DNA of 64,000 bases from Chryseobacterium gilvum (GTDB lineage Bacteria; Bacteroidota; Bacteroidia; Flavobacteriales; Weeksellaceae), in contig NZ_JAOTEN010000001.1 of the NCBI RefSeq assembly GCF_025628965.1, forward strand, positions 930,001 through 994,000, in the 5' to 3' direction. Under the pieces are notes generated by a model. That model did no database searches and had not been told where the DNA came from. It was given only the letters and a program-made list of their open reading frames with translations. Both the position numbers and the translations under genes were made by a program. How positions within the stretch are numbered: the stretch's first letter is position 1; each line of letters opens with the position of its first letter. Positions 61,820 through 64,000 of the stretch are shown here, piece after piece.

Positions 61820-61845
61820 AATGAGTTCAAAAAGGGTAGACTGAA

Positions 61846-61876
61846 AAATACTGTCGGTATTGACAGTCTTTTTTTT
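61846..61876. terminator. Bidirectional terminator between AraC and AsmA-like genes
   Basis: ACTGTC (61850-61855) pairs with GACAGT (61862-61867); an A-rich 5' flank and T-rich 3' flank on the plus strand permit either direction. Confidence 0.7.
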
Positions 61877-64000
61877 ATTTTTCCTTAAGATTTTTATCAA
61901 TCTGCTTTTCAGCATTTTTCGCTTTTTCTGTCTGAGCTTTCTGATCTTTTCGCTGCTGTCTTCTGGTTTTTTTAGCGGCTCTCCGTTCCTGACGGATGAC
62001 TTTATTTGTTTTTTTGTTATACAGAGCATCAATAATTCCCTGTCCGGTTTTGCTGAAGATTTTAATTTTGGGTTTTTCATGTGTTCCGGTTACAACAATC
62101 GGGAAGCCAATCCATCCACCGGGAGGAAGCCCCACTCTGACTAATAAGTCGAGAAGTCCGTTAAAGCTTGTCGTTCCACTGATTGAAGGCCTTAAAACGG
62201 AAACTTTAAAAGTAAATTTATCAACATGGATCAAATTATTTTTGATATGTGTTTCTATATTCACGCCTTTCATATCAGGATTATCAAACGCATTGGCTCC
62301 GATATTGTCACCAACAGCCGAAAGCATTTTTAAGTTTTTCACTTCTACATCCCGAAGATTGACAATTCCGCCACCTTCCAGAGAAGGATAAATGGGTGCC
62401 ATATTTTTATCAAAATCACCTTTTAATTTGTAGTCTACGGATACAATACCTTTAACATCTTTTGCAGCCGTTGCCATTTCGCGCACCATGTCAATTTCTT
62501 TGTATGCACGCTGAACATCAAAGTCCTGAACCTTTAAAGCAACATCATAATTGGCGGTAAGCGGAGACTCATCCTGATATCGCGCATCAATATTCATTCG
62601 GCTTCCGATAATGTCAAAAGATGTATTTTTAAGATAAACCTGACCTTTATTAACCGATGCCAAACCTTTCAGGTGATTTAAATTTAAACCTTTAAATGAA
62701 ACCTTTTGTGCATTGGCCTGCAAAGAAACATCTAAGTTTTTGGGGATAATCACCACACCGCTGCTTTTCGGGTTTTCTACTTTAGCATATTCCACGTCCA
62801 GTGACTGATCTGTATTATCACCATTTTTTAAAGCCATAAATTCATCCACCAGAATATATCTGGAATTCAGCACAAATTTACCATGGAGAGTTCCTTTTCT
62901 TTCGATAAAATAATTGATGGTATTGAGAAGATATCCGTTTAAAGCAAAATCTGATTTTCCATACGTGGCAAAAAACTTTCTGAACCACATTTTTTCGTTT
63001 TCAAACTGAAATTGGCCTTCGTTAATATAGAATGACTTCGGTAAATATTCTGTAGTCGCTTTGATGTTTTTTAAAATAAGTGTTCCTTTATTATCAAGTT
63101 TACTGTATTGGCCGGTTGTTGCATAACTTTGGCGTCCGTTCAGGGAAAGATCTGCCATAATGAGTCCGCTGATATCTAATCCTTTTTTGGCAAAAACTTT
63201 GTAAATCCTTCCTACGTTCAATACCCCTTTTGCTTTTACTTTATATAAAAGATCTTCAAAATTCTGCAAATCTGCATTCACAAAAACAGGATTTTCTTCA
63301 AAATCAAATTTAAAAGGATCTAATTTTACACCAAGACTCTTAAAAGTTCCGTCTGTATTATTGATATTGGCAACGATACTTATATTTTTGATAGGGTTGG
63401 GGTAATATTTTGTTTTTAGCCAACCATTTTTAAGATTGAGATATCCTTTGGTCTTTGGAAACAGTTTTTTATCCAAACTGAAAATACCATTTGATCTTAT
63501 ATTGGTATCCATCAATCCGCGTACCTCAATATCTTTTAATCCAAGAGCCTGCTGTAATGTCTGAAGATTGACAGCACCTTTAATATCTGCATTAATCTGC
63601 ATTTCATCCAAACCTTTTGTTTTGACAACAGCCCGGAAACTGTTATTCGGGCCCAGATCGAAGCTTAATTTTTTCAAATCGATCATAAGCTGTTCAGTAT
63701 CTAAAGACGGAAGATCTACATTAAGATCCATATTCAGATGATTCATAGGAACCGGTGCTTTTCCGCTGGAAACAAAACCGTCCTGTACAAACAATCTCGC
63801 CTTTAATCTGGGTTTACGATTTTCAGACTCGCTGAATCTGCCTTTCAGACTGAAGAATAAATCGCTTTTTCCTTCAATTTTGGTATCATCTGCCCATTTC
63901 AGATATTGAGGAGGCAGCACGGAAATCATATCCCGAATAGTCGTTTTTTCTGATGCAGCTTCAATATTAAGATTGTATCCATCTTTTAAAATGCTTAAAT
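61875..64000 (-). CDS. AsmA-like outer-membrane biogenesis protein, 5' partial
   Basis: The frame is open past 63929 to the right edge of the window, so this is the C-terminal part of a larger protein. It shows repeated beta-strand segments and the AsmA C-terminal pattern (SVDYKLKGDFDKNMAPIYPS, PPGGWIGFPIVVTGTHEKPKIKIF). It ends in a Lys/Arg-rich tail. AsmA-family proteins span the periplasm and help move lipids to the outer membrane. A terminator follows. Confidence 0.8.
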   Translation of the reverse strand, partial: LSILKDGYNLNIEAASEKTTIRDMISVLPPQYLKWADDTKIEGKSDLFFSLKGRFSESENRKPRLKARLFVQDGFVSSGKAPVPMNHLNMDLNVDLPSLDTEQLMIDLKKLSFDLGPNNSFRAVVKTKGLDEMQINADIKGAVNLQTLQQALGLKDIEVRGLMDTNIRSNGIFSLDKKLFPKTKGYLNLKNGWLKTKYYPNPIKNISIVANINNTDGTFKSLGVKLDPFKFDFEENPVFVNADLQNFEDLLYKVKAKGVLNVGRIYKVFAKKGLDISGLIMADLSLNGRQSYATTGQYSKLDNKGTLILKNIKATTEYLPKSFYINEGQFQFENEKMWFRKFFATYGKSDFALNGYLLNTINYFIERKGTLHGKFVLNSRYILVDEFMALKNGDNTDQSLDVEYAKVENPKSSGVVIIPKNLDVSLQANAQKVSFKGLNLNHLKGLASVNKGQVYLKNTSFDIIGSRMNIDARYQDESPLTANYDVALKVQDFDVQRAYKEIDMVREMATAAKDVKGIVSVDYKLKGDFDKNMAPIYPSLEGGGIVNLRDVEVKNLKMLSAVGDNIGANAFDNPDMKGVNIETHIKNNLIHVDKFTFKVSVLRPSISGTTSFNGLLDLLVRVGLPPGGWIGFPIVVTGTHEKPKIKIFSKTGQGIIDALYNKKTNKVIRQERRAAKKTRRQQRKDQKAQTEKAKNAEKQIDKNLKEK

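Noticed and set aside
61860..62391. Plus-strand open frames opposite the AsmA-like gene
   Set aside because: They are shadows of a strong minus-strand coding region, and their hydrophobic runs come from Lys/Arg-rich codons read in reverse.

Overview
The window looks like a chromosomal segment of a Flavobacteriia member, most likely Chryseobacterium or a close relative (Weeksellaceae). The evidence is AT-rich DNA (estimated by eye, not computed), intergenic regions carrying the Bacteroidetes promoter element TAnnTTTG, almost no Shine-Dalgarno sequences, three secreted enzymes with type IX secretion (T9SS) C-terminal sorting tails, a fused ResB/CcsA cytochrome c biogenesis protein, and bacillithiol-type proteins (YfiT, YtxJ). 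I see no rRNA, CRISPR array, insertion sequence, integrase or phage block. There is one tRNA. No gene-free stretch exceeds about 300 bases.

Layout. 1-3.8 kb: CcsBA (5' end outside the window), an SPFH membrane protein with a small ribbon-helix-helix-like partner, and a 49-residue membrane peptide on the minus strand. 4.1-7.4 kb: a lysine catabolic pair (P6C/aminoadipate-semialdehyde dehydrogenase and lysine 6-transaminase) plus a DUF2007 protein. 7.5-14.4 kb: an acetyltransferase, then a GbsR/MarR-type regulator heading a tripartite RND efflux operon. 14.5-19.1 kb: tRNA-Ala, lipoproteins, an NlpC/P60 hydrolase, dapD and two glycosyltransferases. 19.1-24.9 kb (minus): a secreted M28 peptidase, then rplT, rpmI, an inserted alpha/beta hydrolase, infC (with a probable AUA start) and thrS. 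25-31.9 kb (minus): a four-gene envelope/housekeeping cluster, a large secreted reprolysin-like protease, a DinB protein and an acyl-CoA dehydrogenase. 32-41 kb: secreted endonuclease I, the SatD/DUF3307 pair, purC, purF, an outer-membrane beta-barrel, aroB and an RluB-type pseudouridine synthase. 41.1-49.7 kb: nicotinamidase, a DEAD-box helicase, a thiol-stress operon (YfiT, DUF1569, YtxJ, Crp/Fnr), two further Crp/Fnr regulators and small unknowns. 49.7-57.4 kb (minus): the four-gene ligase-associated DNA damage response cassette, preceded by a rhodanese, DUF3817, a membrane protein and a TetR regulator. 57.5-64 kb: an old yellow enzyme divergent from an HxlR regulator, an SDR/AraC pair and the C-terminal part of an AsmA-like protein.

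How the parts work together. The main themes are secretion of degradative enzymes (peptidases and a nuclease), electrophile and thiol stress handling (OYE/HxlR, TetR, bacillithiol-linked proteins), drug efflux, and standard translation and purine genes. The least understood units are SatD plus DUF3307 (a GDEF-containing soluble protein next to a membrane protein with four i/i+4 His/Asp pairs) and the possible co-transcription of a DNA-repair cassette behind a TetR-type palindrome. Other points of note are the infC start and the GTAAC repeat array in front of the HxlR gene.
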